Part shown: positions 1 to 7,751 of the stretch, in pieces | How positions within the stretch are numbered: the first letter of the stretch is position 1 | Layout: each line of letters begins with the position of its first letter | NCBI RefSeq assembly: GCF_020010905.1 | Contig: NZ_JAGJBY010000002.1 | Span: 372,001-436,000, forward strand | Origin: Streptomyces acidiscabies | GTDB lineage: Bacteria > Actinomycetota > Actinomycetes > Streptomycetales > Streptomycetaceae | DNA: 64,000 bases | Reading direction: 5' to 3' | Position numbers and translations under genes: made by a program | The notes under the pieces: generated by a model | What the model was told of the DNA's origin: nothing | Database searches by the model: none | The model's input: the letters and a program-made list of their open reading frames with translations, nothing else

Positions 1-420
1 GTTGCGGAGACCGATCTCCGCCCACACGGTCTTGCGAGGGGTGGGGCCGAACGACACGCCCCACCTCGCGGTGAGCGCCTCGACCAGTGCGAGGCCTCGG
101 CCCGACTCGCCCTCCTCCAAAGGGGGTTCGTGGCGCGGCACCGCGTCGTCGCGCGTGTCGGTCACCTCCAGGCGGAGCGTCTCGCCGAGGACGTACATCG
201 CGACGCGGAAGTCCCTGCCGGGGACACGTCCGTGCGTCGCCGCGTTGTTCGCCAACTCGGCGATCACCTGCTGCGCCGGGTACAACGGGAGCCCCCAGCA
301 ACGGAGTTGTTCCGTGACGAGGAGCCTTGCGAGGCGTGCACCCCGGCGCGTGGGGGAGAGTTGCACGCAGAAGGTGTGGGCGGGGAGGGGGGCTGAGGTC
401 TGGGGAGATTCGCTGTTCAC
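1..420 (-). CDS. ATP-binding protein, RsbW/HATPase_c-type (partial, 3' end outside window)
   Basis: Only the first 140 codons are present; the reading frame runs off the left edge. A GTG start at 420 gives VNSESPQTS. Features of the GHKL ATPase fold are visible: an N-box-like ELANNAATHG (residues 55-64), an Asp-rich G1 region around DTRDD (88-92) and a glycine-rich G2 segment GESGRGLALVEAL (104-116). This is the usual streptomycete anti-sigma/serine-kinase-like ATP-binding protein found next to XRE and DUF397 genes, as in abaA-type loci. It is divergent from the XRE gene; the 144-bp spacer must hold both promoters. The target is unknown. Confidence 0.8.
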   Translation of the reverse strand, partial: MNSESPQTSAPLPAHTFCVQLSPTRRGARLARLLVTEQLRCWGLPLYPAQQVIAELANNAATHGRVPGRDFRVAMYVLGETLRLEVTDTRDDAVPRHEPPLEEGESGRGLALVEALTARWGVSFGPTPRKTVWAEIGLRN

Positions 421-564
421 GTGACCCAGGGTGGCGGGAAGTGGCTAGCGTTATCGGCTACTTGGCGACTGCGTACGGTAACTGTCTTGGCGCTGTCCAG
501 TGGTGTCTAGGGCGTCTAGGCCGTTGTTTGGGTACCTGGCGTCGCGAGGAGGTCACGGTACGCA

Positions 565-1452
565 GTGAAAGGGCGGGCCATGTCGGAGAGCGTTCAGCAG
601 CAGGGCAACGAGGCCGAGGAGGAGCCGGGTTGGGCTCCGGACCCGGACGACGAGTGGGGCAAGGCGGTACTGGAGACCGCCGGACGGCAGATCAAGAAGC
701 GGCGCGAGAACAAGGGGATGAAGGCGGCCGAGTTCGGTAGGCGCGTCAACTACACCGAGGACATGGTGTACAAGATCGAGCGTGGGGAGCGGATCCCCGG
801 GCCGGGGTTCCTGGACCTCGCTGACCAGGTGCTGGAGGCGCAGGGGACGATCGCGATCCTCAAGGAGGACGTGGAGAAGGTCAAGTACCCCAAGAAGGTG
901 CGGGACTTGAAGGCGAACGAGGGGAAGGCTGTCGAGATCTCGGTGTACGAGGGCAACACTCTTCCGGGGTTGTTGCAGACGCGTGAGCACATGGAGGTGC
1001 TGCTCCGGGCCTGGAAGCCGACCCGTACGCCGAAGGACGTAGAGCGGCTGCTGGCTGCACGGATGGCCCGGAAGTCGGTCTTCGAGCGGGACCCGGCGCC
1101 TTCGATGACCTTCGTGGTGGAAGAGGCGGTTCTGCTGCGCAGGGTTGGGGGCACAATGGCTTGGAAGCGTCAGCTCGAACACTTGCTGGAGGTAGGGCGG
1201 TTGGACTTCGTCACCCTCCAGCTCATGCTGACCAACTCCGATCCTCATCCCGGGCTGGACGGCAAGATGGAGCTGTTCAAGTTCGCGGACGGAACGGCGG
1301 TCGGTCGCGCGGACAGCCTGTTCCTCGGTAGGCCCACCAGGGAACCGAAACAACTCCGCGTCGTCGAGTTGCAATATGGGACGATCCGAGCGCTGGCTCT
1401 CCCGCCCCGGGAGACGCTGGCCCACGTTGAACGACTGCTGGGAGAAACATGA
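565..1452 (+). CDS. XRE-family regulator with DUF5753 domain
   Basis: The protein has 295 residues. An N-terminal helix-turn-helix (about residues 38-95; RRENKGMKAAEFGRRVNYTE is the recognition region) is followed by a C-terminal DUF5753-type domain with the characteristic LPGLLQTREHMEVLL (about 132-146). A GTG start at 565 sits behind CGAGGAGG; an ATG at 580 is an alternative. The family is a streptomycete-specific regulator, usually working with a DUF397 partner and a RsbW-like ATPase in developmental control (whiJ/abaA type). The 3' end overlaps the DUF397 gene by ATGA, implying translational coupling. The direct target is not visible, but the divergent spacer contains a repeated GTCTAGG (about 515-530) that could be its site. 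Confidence 0.88.
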   Translation: MKGRAMSESVQQQGNEAEEEPGWAPDPDDEWGKAVLETAGRQIKKRRENKGMKAAEFGRRVNYTEDMVYKIERGERIPGPGFLDLADQVLEAQGTIAILKEDVEKVKYPKKVRDLKANEGKAVEISVYEGNTLPGLLQTREHMEVLLRAWKPTRTPKDVERLLAARMARKSVFERDPAPSMTFVVEEAVLLRRVGGTMAWKRQLEHLLEVGRLDFVTLQLMLTNSDPHPGLDGKMELFKFADGTAVGRADSLFLGRPTREPKQLRVVELQYGTIRALALPPRETLAHVERLLGET

Positions 1453-1724
1453 TCCGCAAGGCCCTCGCCGGTGACCCTTCCGAACTGGCGTGGTTCAAGA
1501 GCAGTTACAGCGGCGGCACCAACGGTGAGTCCTGCGTCGAGGTAGCCCTCAACTGGTTCAAGAGCTCCTACAGCGGCGGAACCAGCGGCGAGGACTGCAT
1601 CGAGATCGCCACCACCCCCACCTGCGTACACATCCGCGACTCCAAGCTCCCGGACACCAGCCCCACCTTCCAGGTCACCCCCACCACCTGGTCCACCTTC
1701 GTCACCCACACCACCTCCCACTGA
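1449..1724 (+). CDS. DUF397 protein with tandemly duplicated motif
   Basis: A small protein of 91 residues. The DUF397 core WFKSSYSGG(T)xGExC(V/I)E(V/I)A occurs twice, starting at W15 and W36, so a 21-residue (63-bp) segment is tandemly repeated at nt 1491 and 1554. Ordinary DUF397 proteins carry one copy followed by the VxVRDSK strand; here only the second copy runs into the matching CVHIRDSKLP segment. It overlaps the XRE gene by 4 bp and is expected to act as its protein partner. The C-terminus is Thr-rich (TPTTWSTFVTHTTSH) and lacks the usual ending, so drift after duplication is possible. Confidence 0.85.
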   Translation: MIRKALAGDPSELAWFKSSYSGGTNGESCVEVALNWFKSSYSGGTSGEDCIEIATTPTCVHIRDSKLPDTSPTFQVTPTTWSTFVTHTTSH

Positions 1725-1732
1725 CCCTGCCG

Positions 1733-2038
1733 TCAGGCGGCCTGGGACGTGAAGCTCACCGACAGATCGCTGTCCGGCGTGATGTCCAGGTGGAGGGTGG
1801 ACTCCAGGGCCGTGGCCAGGCGTTCGAGCAGCGGGATCGTGGGAGTCGCGCCGCCGTGTTCCAACCGGGAGACGGCGGCCTGAGTCATTCCCGCGCGCTC
1901 GGCCAGCCGCGCCTGCGTCATACCCAGTGCCGTACGGCGATCCCGGACGGCCTTCCCGAACAGGTAGGCCCGGCGGGCCTCCTGGTATCCCTCACGGGAC
2001 CGGTCGGCGTCGGTGATCTCCCAACGGGCGTGGCTCAT
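1733..2038 (-). CDS. XRE-family antitoxin (HigA-like)
   Basis: A protein of 101 residues. A Cro/CI helix-turn-helix occupies about residues 35-85 (ALGMTQARLAERAGMTQAAV). The gene starts inside the stop of the upstream toxin gene (4-bp overlap). The order toxin first, antitoxin second is typical of HigBA-type type II modules, where the antitoxin binds the toxin and represses the operon. The N-terminal EARRAYLFGKAVRDRR segment is similar to Streptomyces RelE-linked XRE antitoxins. Confidence 0.85.
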   Translation of the reverse strand: MSHARWEITDADRSREGYQEARRAYLFGKAVRDRRTALGMTQARLAERAGMTQAAVSRLEHGGATPTIPLLERLATALESTLHLDITPDSDLSVSFTSQAA

Positions 2039-2412
2039 GGCGTGTCCTCCGGGAAGCGGTCGTAGACGGTGTGGGCGGGCGGGTGCTCGGCTTCGCAGGT
2101 TTTCTGCGCCAGGAGAGCGCGTTGTACCTCCGCTGTCTCCTGGCGTTGTGTCTTGGGGAAGACGGTGAGAAACACGATGCGGCGGTTCGGCGCGAGCCAG
2201 TAGGTGATGCGGTAATGCTGCTGCCCGAGGCGGAACCGGAGCTCCCGGACCTTGCCGCCGAGGTGGCGGCTGTAGGGCTCGTCCAGTATCCCGTCGAAGT
2301 CGACGAGGAGGTCGGCGTAGAACATGACCCGCCCGTGGTCATGCGGCGTCAGGGTGTCCAGCCACTTCTCGACCTCTGGTTCGAGTTCGATGGTGTACCG
2401 CGAGCCTTTCAT
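2035..2412 (-). CDS. RelE/HigB-like toxin
   Basis: A protein of 125 residues from an ATG at 2412. It has the compact RelE/ParE-superfamily pattern: LEPEVEKWLDTL helix, LGGKVRELRF strand, YRITYWLAPNRRIVFLTVFPKT strands, and a C-terminal helix. The family cleaves mRNA on ribosomes. It forms an operon with the overlapping XRE antitoxin and is divergent from the AAA ATPase operon. No Shine-Dalgarno sequence precedes the ATG; a promoter whose predicted start falls on the ATG does. In-frame codons further upstream are rejected because homology begins at this Met. Confidence 0.85.
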   Translation of the reverse strand: MKGSRYTIELEPEVEKWLDTLTPHDHGRVMFYADLLVDFDGILDEPYSRHLGGKVRELRFRLGQQHYRITYWLAPNRRIVFLTVFPKTQRQETAEVQRALLAQKTCEAEHPPAHTVYDRFPEDTP

Positions 2413-2448
2413 GCATACGACGGTATATAGCGTTGATGGTATGTGCAA
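2413..2448 (-). promoter_or_regulatory. Candidate leaderless promoter/operator of the toxin-antitoxin operon
   Basis: Reading the minus strand: TTGCAC (2448-2443), a 17-nt spacer and TACCGT (2425-2420). The hexamer ends 7 nt before the toxin ATG, so transcription should begin at or next to the A of ATG. The inverted repeat ATAC-GACG-GTAT (plus 2415-2426) overlaps the -10 element and is a plausible antitoxin operator. Confidence 0.5.
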
Positions 2449-2536
2449 GGTGATGGGGCTGCTGAGCCGGTTCGGGCGGGGCCTAGCTGACAGACTGGGG
2501 TACCTGACCTGGTCGGTGCGATGAAAGAGGTAACCG

Positions 2537-3796
2537 GTGGAAGGGCCCCGTCTGGAGGAGGTGCGGCTGACCTCGTTCAAGAGCTTCACCGGCCAGCGGC
2601 TGCCCTTGCAGGACCTCACGGTGTTGATCGGGCGGAACGGGAGTGGGAAGTCCAACGCGCTGGATGCGTTGATGGTGTTGGCGAGGCTGGCTTCGGGGGA
2701 GTCGGTGCGGGATGCGTTGGACGGGCCTCGGGGTGTGGAGTCGATCAGGGGTGGGGTCGAGGGGTGTGCTCCACTGGGGGAGGACTCGTTCCAGATCGGG
2801 TGTCGGGTGCGGCAAGGGGAGGCCGTGTTCGATCTGGACGTCAAGGTCGAGGTGCGGCCCGAGGTGAAGATCGTTCGGGAGGAACTTGTCGCCGTCGAAG
2901 GGGTGTCGTACGGGAATCGGCGGTTGAGGGGGCAGGCGTTGCTGACTGGTGGTGAAGGGAAAGGGCAGCATCTGGGAGGCCGCTCAATCACCTTTGACAA
3001 TCTCGAAGACCGACTGCTGACCAGCCTGACTCCTCTTATCCGCGCCACCCGTGCGGGACAGCTGGTTCACCGGGCTGCCGACACCGTCCTCACCGCCCTC
3101 CGCGAAGTCTTCCTCCTCGACCCCGTTCCCCACCTCATGCGGAGCTACGTCAACGAGCGGGACTCCGAGCTGCGGCGCAGTGCCGACAACCTGAGTGCCG
3201 TCGTCGCGCGGCTCGAAGAGACCGAGCCGGACGCCTTTCACCGGCTCACCGACCTTGTCGCCGGCATGCCGGAGTACCCCGTCAAGGGGGTCGGGTTCGT
3301 TGTCACGGGGCTCGGCGACGTACAGCTTCTGCTCAGTGAGTCCGGGTACCACGGCGCCGATCACGACGTTCCCGCCCGCCTCCTCAGCGACGGCATGCTC
3401 CGGTTCCTCGCCTTCGGTACCGCCTTCCTCAGCAGCCGACGGCACCTCGTCATCGAGGAGATCGAGAACGGGCTGTATCCGACGCAGGCCGCTCGGGTCC
3501 TGGACCTGATGAAGGAGGAGACCCGGCGTCGCCGTATCGACGTCCTCTTCACCACGCACAGCCCGGCGCTGCTCAACTCCCTCACCGCGGACGACCACGC
3601 GGGCGTCATCGTGTGCAGCCGCGATCCGGAGACCGGCGAGAGCCTGTTGACCCCGTTGCCCGAACTCCCCGGGTACGTCGACCTGTTGGCCGCCGGGGAC
3701 CTCGGAGACGCCGTGGCCAAGGGGCGGTTGCCCGACGCCGTGCGGCCACGCGACACGGGAAGCGGCAGCATCGAGGACTTCTTGAGGAGCCTGTGA
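2537..3796 (+). CDS. AAA_21-type (SMC/ABC-like) ATPase, putative defence component
   Basis: The protein has 419 residues from a GTG at 2537 (AGAGG six bases upstream). The N-terminus shows the AAA_15/21 signature: RLTSFKSF, then Walker A GRNGSGKS (32-39). The C-terminal half has LLSDGMLRFLAF (signature-like, about 281-293), Walker B LVIEEIENG (304-312) and the H-loop TTHSPALLNSL (about 337-347). No TOPRIM nuclease domain follows, unlike OLD proteins. Such ATPases typically sense or hold a toxic effector in phage-defence operons. The stop overlaps the GTG of the PIN-like gene (GTGA), giving a tight two-gene operon beside a toxin-antitoxin module. The ATPase assignment is firm; the defence role is inferred from domain pairing and context. 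Confidence 0.85.
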   Translation: MEGPRLEEVRLTSFKSFTGQRLPLQDLTVLIGRNGSGKSNALDALMVLARLASGESVRDALDGPRGVESIRGGVEGCAPLGEDSFQIGCRVRQGEAVFDLDVKVEVRPEVKIVREELVAVEGVSYGNRRLRGQALLTGGEGKGQHLGGRSITFDNLEDRLLTSLTPLIRATRAGQLVHRAADTVLTALREVFLLDPVPHLMRSYVNERDSELRRSADNLSAVVARLEETEPDAFHRLTDLVAGMPEYPVKGVGFVVTGLGDVQLLLSESGYHGADHDVPARLLSDGMLRFLAFGTAFLSSRRHLVIEEIENGLYPTQAARVLDLMKEETRRRRIDVLFTTHSPALLNSLTADDHAGVIVCSRDPETGESLLTPLPELPGYVDLLAAGDLGDAVAKGRLPDAVRPRDTGSGSIEDFLRSL

Positions 3797-4296
3797 GTAC
3801 CCGACCCGGACTGGCGCTGCCCGTCGTCGACTTCCTCGACACGTCCGTCTTCGTCGAGATCCTCGACGTACCCGGCAGGAACGAGCACCGCGCCGACATC
3901 GTCGTAGAGATGGAGAAACGACGTCAGGCGGGCGTCCGCTTCGTCCTTCCCACCGCGACCGTCATCGAGACCGGCAACCATGTCTTCCAGGTCAAGGACG
4001 GTTCAGCGCGCCGGAGTTGTGCGCACAGCTTCATGCGGCTCCTGCGCCTGACCGCAGACGGTACGGCGCCGTGGGTCCTCCACGAACGGACCTGGAACGC
4101 GGCCTTCCTCGCCGCCCTCTGCGACGGCGGCTGCACCGGCATGGACCTCGCCGAACACGCCGTCCGCCAGCAACTTGGCACCGGCGACCTCAGCATCGTC
4201 GCCGAACGCGACCTGTACGCCTCGCGGTTGCGGGCGGAGGTTCGGATCTGGACGTTGGAGGCGACGATGGGGACTTGGGCGGGGATACCTGGGTGA
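3793..4296 (+). CDS. PIN-domain-like nuclease, putative effector of the AAA_21 operon
   Basis: The protein has 167 residues from a GTG overlapping the ATPase stop. The arrangement of acidic residues resembles a PIN domain: FLDTSVFVEIL (D16), TATVIETGNHVF (E59), and GTGDLSIVAERD (D132, D140) near the C-terminus. PIN proteins cleave RNA with an acidic metal site and are common toxins. The stable 4-bp overlap suggests the two proteins are needed in fixed stoichiometry. The family assignment is by eye; an unrelated fold with chance acidic spacing cannot be excluded. Nothing resembling the DUF4435/TOPRIM (PARIS) or HNH (Septu) partner is seen. Confidence 0.6.
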   Translation: MSTRPGLALPVVDFLDTSVFVEILDVPGRNEHRADIVVEMEKRRQAGVRFVLPTATVIETGNHVFQVKDGSARRSCAHSFMRLLRLTADGTAPWVLHERTWNAAFLAALCDGGCTGMDLAEHAVRQQLGTGDLSIVAERDLYASRLRAEVRIWTLEATMGTWAGIPG

Positions 4297-4333
4297 GGAG
4301 TCGGGGGCTGTTCGGCGCGGGAGTGCTTTCGGC

Positions 4334-5386
4334 TCAGTCGACGTCCACGCTCCATCGCACGCCGTGCGGCTCCAACGCCCTCAGGAAGTCCGCCGGTTCG
4401 AATGCCTGTGACGGTGCCAGTACTCCGGCCGGTGGTGCGTCCGCCACCAGGCGCAGTGCCCCTTCCACCGCGATCACCGCCGTCATGCCGTAGCCGTCCA
4501 CACCCGTCACCGAGCCCTGTGCGTGGCTTCCGTCCCGGCCCACGGCGTACGCGGCCATCAGCCAGCGCGACGCGCGCCGCGCCGCCGGGTCCGGGCCCTC
4601 GGGCAAGCTTGCGACCAACTCCTCCGTGACCGCCCCGAACAGTGGCACCACCTCCTCGCGCATCACCGCGTCGATCCGGCCCGCCCGGACATGCCGTGGC
4701 ACGGTGATCACGCCCGGCAGCGCGAACGGTGCCACCTTGATGTCCCCCTCCTCGCCCTCGGGAACCGGCACCGTCGCGCGGTCACCGGGCGTGTGCTCGG
4801 CGCCGTCGCGCCAGGCGCCGTCCGTCCACACCAGTCCGGGGCCGCCGCTCCACAACTTCCGGTTGGCCAGGGCCGTACGAGCGGTGCCGCGCGAGACCGC
4901 GCCCGGGCGCCGTAGATCCGCGATCGTCAGTTCCGCCAGGTCGGCGTGGAGGGCCTCGGCGGTGAGGTGGGCGATCAGGTCGCCCGGGCCGCCGTCGTCC
5001 GCGAGCGCGGGGACCACGCAGATCCCTGCCTGCCGGGCCGGGTCGCCGTACGTGTCGAAGATCCGCTTCAGGTACGACTGTTCGCCGTTGGTGTCGACGT
5101 AGTGGCAGCCGGAGGCGATGGCGGCTCGTACCACCGGTTCGCCGAACAGCTCGAACGGCGCTACGCAGTTGACCACTGCGGCACAGTCGGCGAACGCCGC
5201 CGCCAGCGCTGAGGGATCTTCGACCCCGGCGTGCCGTACCTCCGTGCGGGGTACGCCCTCGGCAGCCATTCGTAGCCGGTTCTCGTCGCGGCCCACCAGG
5301 ACGACCGGGGCACCCCGGCGCGCCAGTTCCGCTACCACCAGTCGTCCCGTGAAGCCGCTTGCTCCGTACACCGCGATCTTTTTCAT
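4334..5386 (-). CDS. Saccharopine dehydrogenase-like NAD(P)-binding protein
   Basis: The protein has 350 residues. It begins MKKIAVYGASGFTGRLVVAE, a Rossmann GxxGxxG fold for NAD(P), followed by VVLVGRDENRL and a VVNCVAPFELFGEPVV segment typical of the trans-acting enoyl reductase / saccharopine dehydrogenase superfamily. Streptomycete members are usually annotated only to family level and the substrate is unknown. The ATG at 5386 was chosen because homology starts there and a TAGCGT hexamer ends 7 nt upstream (leaderless arrangement). It is divergent from an AraC regulator that probably controls it, and converges on the PIN-like gene. Confidence 0.82.
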   Translation of the reverse strand: MKKIAVYGASGFTGRLVVAELARRGAPVVLVGRDENRLRMAAEGVPRTEVRHAGVEDPSALAAAFADCAAVVNCVAPFELFGEPVVRAAIASGCHYVDTNGEQSYLKRIFDTYGDPARQAGICVVPALADDGGPGDLIAHLTAEALHADLAELTIADLRRPGAVSRGTARTALANRKLWSGGPGLVWTDGAWRDGAEHTPGDRATVPVPEGEEGDIKVAPFALPGVITVPRHVRAGRIDAVMREEVVPLFGAVTEELVASLPEGPDPAARRASRWLMAAYAVGRDGSHAQGSVTGVDGYGMTAVIAVEGALRLVADAPPAGVLAPSQAFEPADFLRALEPHGVRWSVDVD

Positions 5387-5494
5387 GACCGCCACGCTAG
5401 GAGCGATGCGCCGGGACTCTGAATGCCCAGCCGTCCCTGATTCATGCCTGATCGTCCTGTGCCAAGTCCTACCGGAGGACGCTAGGGTCGGGGC

Positions 5495-6478
5495 ATGGAC
5501 GTGCTGAGCGATGCCGTCACCGCCATGCGTACCGGGCGGCCCCACTCCTCCCGGACCCGCTGGGACGCTCCCTGGGGTGTCCGCTTCGCCCCCTTCGCGG
5601 GTGCCGGGTTCCACGTCGTGCTGCAAGGCTCCTGCTGGGTGTTGCCGCATCGTGCGGAACCCGTCCGGCTCGGCGTCGGCGACATCGCGCTGCTTCCGCA
5701 CGGCACCAGTCACGCACTCGCCGACGACCCCGCGACGCCGCTGCGCGAGGCCGCCGCCCCCGGTTCCCTGCCCCCGTCCCCTGACGGCATCCCGGCGGAC
5801 ACCATCCTGCTGTGCGGCGCCTATCTGCTCGACCAGGACCGACGGCACCCGCTGCTCGCCGAACTCCCCGAGGTGGTGCACCTGTCCTCCCGGGTGGGAG
5901 CCCATCCCGAACTGCGCGCCGTCATCGACCTCTTGGGCGCCGAGCTGGACCGTCCCCGCGAGGGCAGCGGGGCCGTCGTCCCGGCGCTCCTGGACACGCT
6001 GCTGCTGTACACGCTGCGCGCCTGGCACGACGAGCAGAATCTGGGCGGCCGGCCGTCGGAGGGGTGGGCCGCCGCGCTGCACGACCCCGCGATCGCCGCT
6101 GCCCTGCGCGCCATCCACCAAGACCCCGGCCGCGCCTGGACCGTGCAGTCGCTGGCCGCCGTCGCGGGCCTGTCCCGCTCGCCGTTCGCCCGCCGCTTCA
6201 CCGCGCTCGTCGGGAGCCCGCCGCTGGGGTATCTGACCTGGTGGCGGATGACGACCGCTGCGGGGCTGCTGCGCGGCGACGATCGGCCCGTCCAGCGCGT
6301 GGCGGAACAGGTGGGCTATGTCTCGGAGTTCGCGTTCGGCAAAGCGTTCAAGCGGGCCTACGGTACTTCGCCGGGCCGCTATCGGCGCCACGGGGGCGGC
6401 TCCGCGCGGGAAGCGGTCGGCTCAGGAACGCCACCACGTCTGGACGGAGCACCGGATGAACGGGGGTTGCGCGGCTAA
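5495..6478 (+). CDS. AraC-family regulator with N-terminal cupin
   Basis: The protein has 327 residues. The N-terminal half is a cupin_6-type sensor domain (FHVVLQGSCWVLPH, VGDIALLPHGTSHALAD); the C-terminal part carries the two AraC helix-turn-helices: WTVQSLAAVAGLSRSPFARR (about 210-230) and VQRVAEQVGYVSEFAFGKAF (about 267-287). The 108-bp spacer to the divergent dehydrogenase makes that gene the likely target. A TAGGGT hexamer ends 6 nt before the ATG and the only GGAGG lies about 15 nt away, so translation may be leaderless. Confidence 0.88.
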   Translation: MDVLSDAVTAMRTGRPHSSRTRWDAPWGVRFAPFAGAGFHVVLQGSCWVLPHRAEPVRLGVGDIALLPHGTSHALADDPATPLREAAAPGSLPPSPDGIPADTILLCGAYLLDQDRRHPLLAELPEVVHLSSRVGAHPELRAVIDLLGAELDRPREGSGAVVPALLDTLLLYTLRAWHDEQNLGGRPSEGWAAALHDPAIAAALRAIHQDPGRAWTVQSLAAVAGLSRSPFARRFTALVGSPPLGYLTWWRMTTAAGLLRGDDRPVQRVAEQVGYVSEFAFGKAFKRAYGTSPGRYRRHGGGSAREAVGSGTPPRLDGAPDERGLRG

Positions 6479-6552
6479 CCCCTGCCTGTCGCATCTTCGG
6501 CGCGGCCCGTCGTAGCGGCGGGTTCTATCCGTCTCGCAGGAGTGATGCCGCC

Positions 6553-6879
6553 GTGTCCGCGCTCTTCTACAAGTTCCTGATCGTGCTCTTCGACAAGTTC
6601 CTCATCCCGACCGTAGTCGGCCTGGCCGTCAGCGTTCTAGTCGGCGCAGTCGAGCTCTACCGGCGTCGCCGGACCACCCCGGCACCGCCCCGCGTGCTGC
6701 GGCGCTTCCGTCTGCTTGGAACCGCCGGTGCCGACGGCACTCCCCTGTACTACGAGACGACCCGGGCCCCCGGCAGCATCGTCACCCGCCGGGTCGACGG
6801 CCTGCCTCAACGCTTCGAGTTGACCGATGCCCCGCTGGGCGACGGAACGTACGCCGCCGAACCTCTCGACCATCTGTAG
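6553..6879 (+). CDS. Small membrane protein of unknown function
   Basis: The protein has 108 residues with a GTG start. A single hydrophobic segment (about residues 7-32, FLIVLFDKFLIPTVVGLAVS) is followed by RRRR and a soluble, likely cytoplasmic tail. No family was recognised. It lies 33 bp before the next unknown gene and upstream of the large secreted toxin, on the same strand; whether it belongs to that locus is unclear. Confidence 0.6.
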   Translation: MSALFYKFLIVLFDKFLIPTVVGLAVSVLVGAVELYRRRRTTPAPPRVLRRFRLLGTAGADGTPLYYETTRAPGSIVTRRVDGLPQRFELTDAPLGDGTYAAEPLDHL

Positions 6880-6912
6880 GACGACCAGAGGATGGAAGGT
6901 GAGGGAGAGGGC

Positions 6913-7545
6913 ATGAGCGACTTGTACCCGGACGTGGTTGCTTCCGGTGGGCTCGGGGCCGCTGTGCGGGAGGTTGCGCGGCGGCGGGGGCGTGATGTCG
7001 GGGTGCCGGATTGGGCCATCGACTACGTCACGGTCCCGACGACCAGGGGGTACGTGTCGGTCGATCTGTCCGACGAGGAGCGTCTCTTCCGGGTGCGCGT
7101 CCACATCCCCGGCTTCTCGTGGGGGATCGGGGCCACGGACGATCTCGGGCTCCTCGTCGACGTGATCGCCGCGTGGCGGGACGGCGTGCCGTTCGACGTG
7201 CTGGCCGGGGAGTTCGCGTTCCTGGAGCTGGACGAATTCGCCGGCGCGCTCGACCGGGGGGAGCCGACCGCCGCTCAGTGGACCAACCTTCTGGGCTCCG
7301 AACCCGGGGACCTTCTGCGCCTCCTCCACGCGGACGACGTGCTGCGGAACATGTTCCCGACGATCACGCACGGCGCCGTACGCCTGCGGGTGGACCCGAT
7401 GAACTGGCTGAGCCGTCAGATCCTGGTGTTCGAGGAGCGCGAAGGGCACTACTCGGTCGCGCGGCCCCCGGGCACGGCCTGGACGGAGGTCATGGCCGCC
7501 GACCTCATCCCCCACCTGAGGGCGGCTCTCGGCAAAGACGGGTGA
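6913..7545 (+). CDS. Hypothetical protein, DUF6193-like
   Basis: The protein has 210 residues. An ATG at 6913 was chosen because GGGAGAGG lies just upstream; the in-frame ATG at 6892 abuts its own AGAGG with no spacing. The sequence (LYPDVVASGGLGAAVREVA, WGIGATDDLGLLVDVIAAW, MFPTITHGAVRLRV) resembles what I recall of the DUF6193 family of streptomycete proteins of unknown role. No catalytic motif, signal peptide or membrane segment is visible. It sits just upstream of the polymorphic toxin and could be an accessory or orphan immunity gene, but nothing in the sequence proves this. Confidence 0.65.
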   Translation: MSDLYPDVVASGGLGAAVREVARRRGRDVGVPDWAIDYVTVPTTRGYVSVDLSDEERLFRVRVHIPGFSWGIGATDDLGLLVDVIAAWRDGVPFDVLAGEFAFLELDEFAGALDRGEPTAAQWTNLLGSEPGDLLRLLHADDVLRNMFPTITHGAVRLRVDPMNWLSRQILVFEEREGHYSVARPPGTAWTEVMAADLIPHLRAALGKDG

Positions 7546-7645
7546 ACGCCTAGGGCTGCGCGGACGGTTCTGGCCAAGTTGTGGCGGAGTCTTTTCGGTT
7601 TCTCCACATTCTCCGTGGTCTCCGGGCGTGAGGGCGAGTAATCCC

Positions 7646-7676
7646 TTGCCCTGGCCCGTCCCCCCGTGGCTATCGT
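7646..7676 (+). promoter_or_regulatory. Candidate promoter of the polymorphic toxin gene
   Basis: TTGCCC (7646-7651) and TATCGT (7671-7676) are separated by 19 nt, about 75 nt upstream of the chosen TTG start. The spacing is at the long end for a HrdB-type promoter. Confidence 0.3.
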
Positions 7677-7751
7677 GAGCGCCGCACGTCTGTTCGAGGG
7701 GGCCGACCACCCTCTCGTGTGGCATGCACATGTCCTATGGGGGGATATTTT

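Noticed and set aside
5387-6391. 335-residue N-terminal extension of the dehydrogenase
   Set aside because: Antisense to AraC; homology begins at MKKIAVYGASG.
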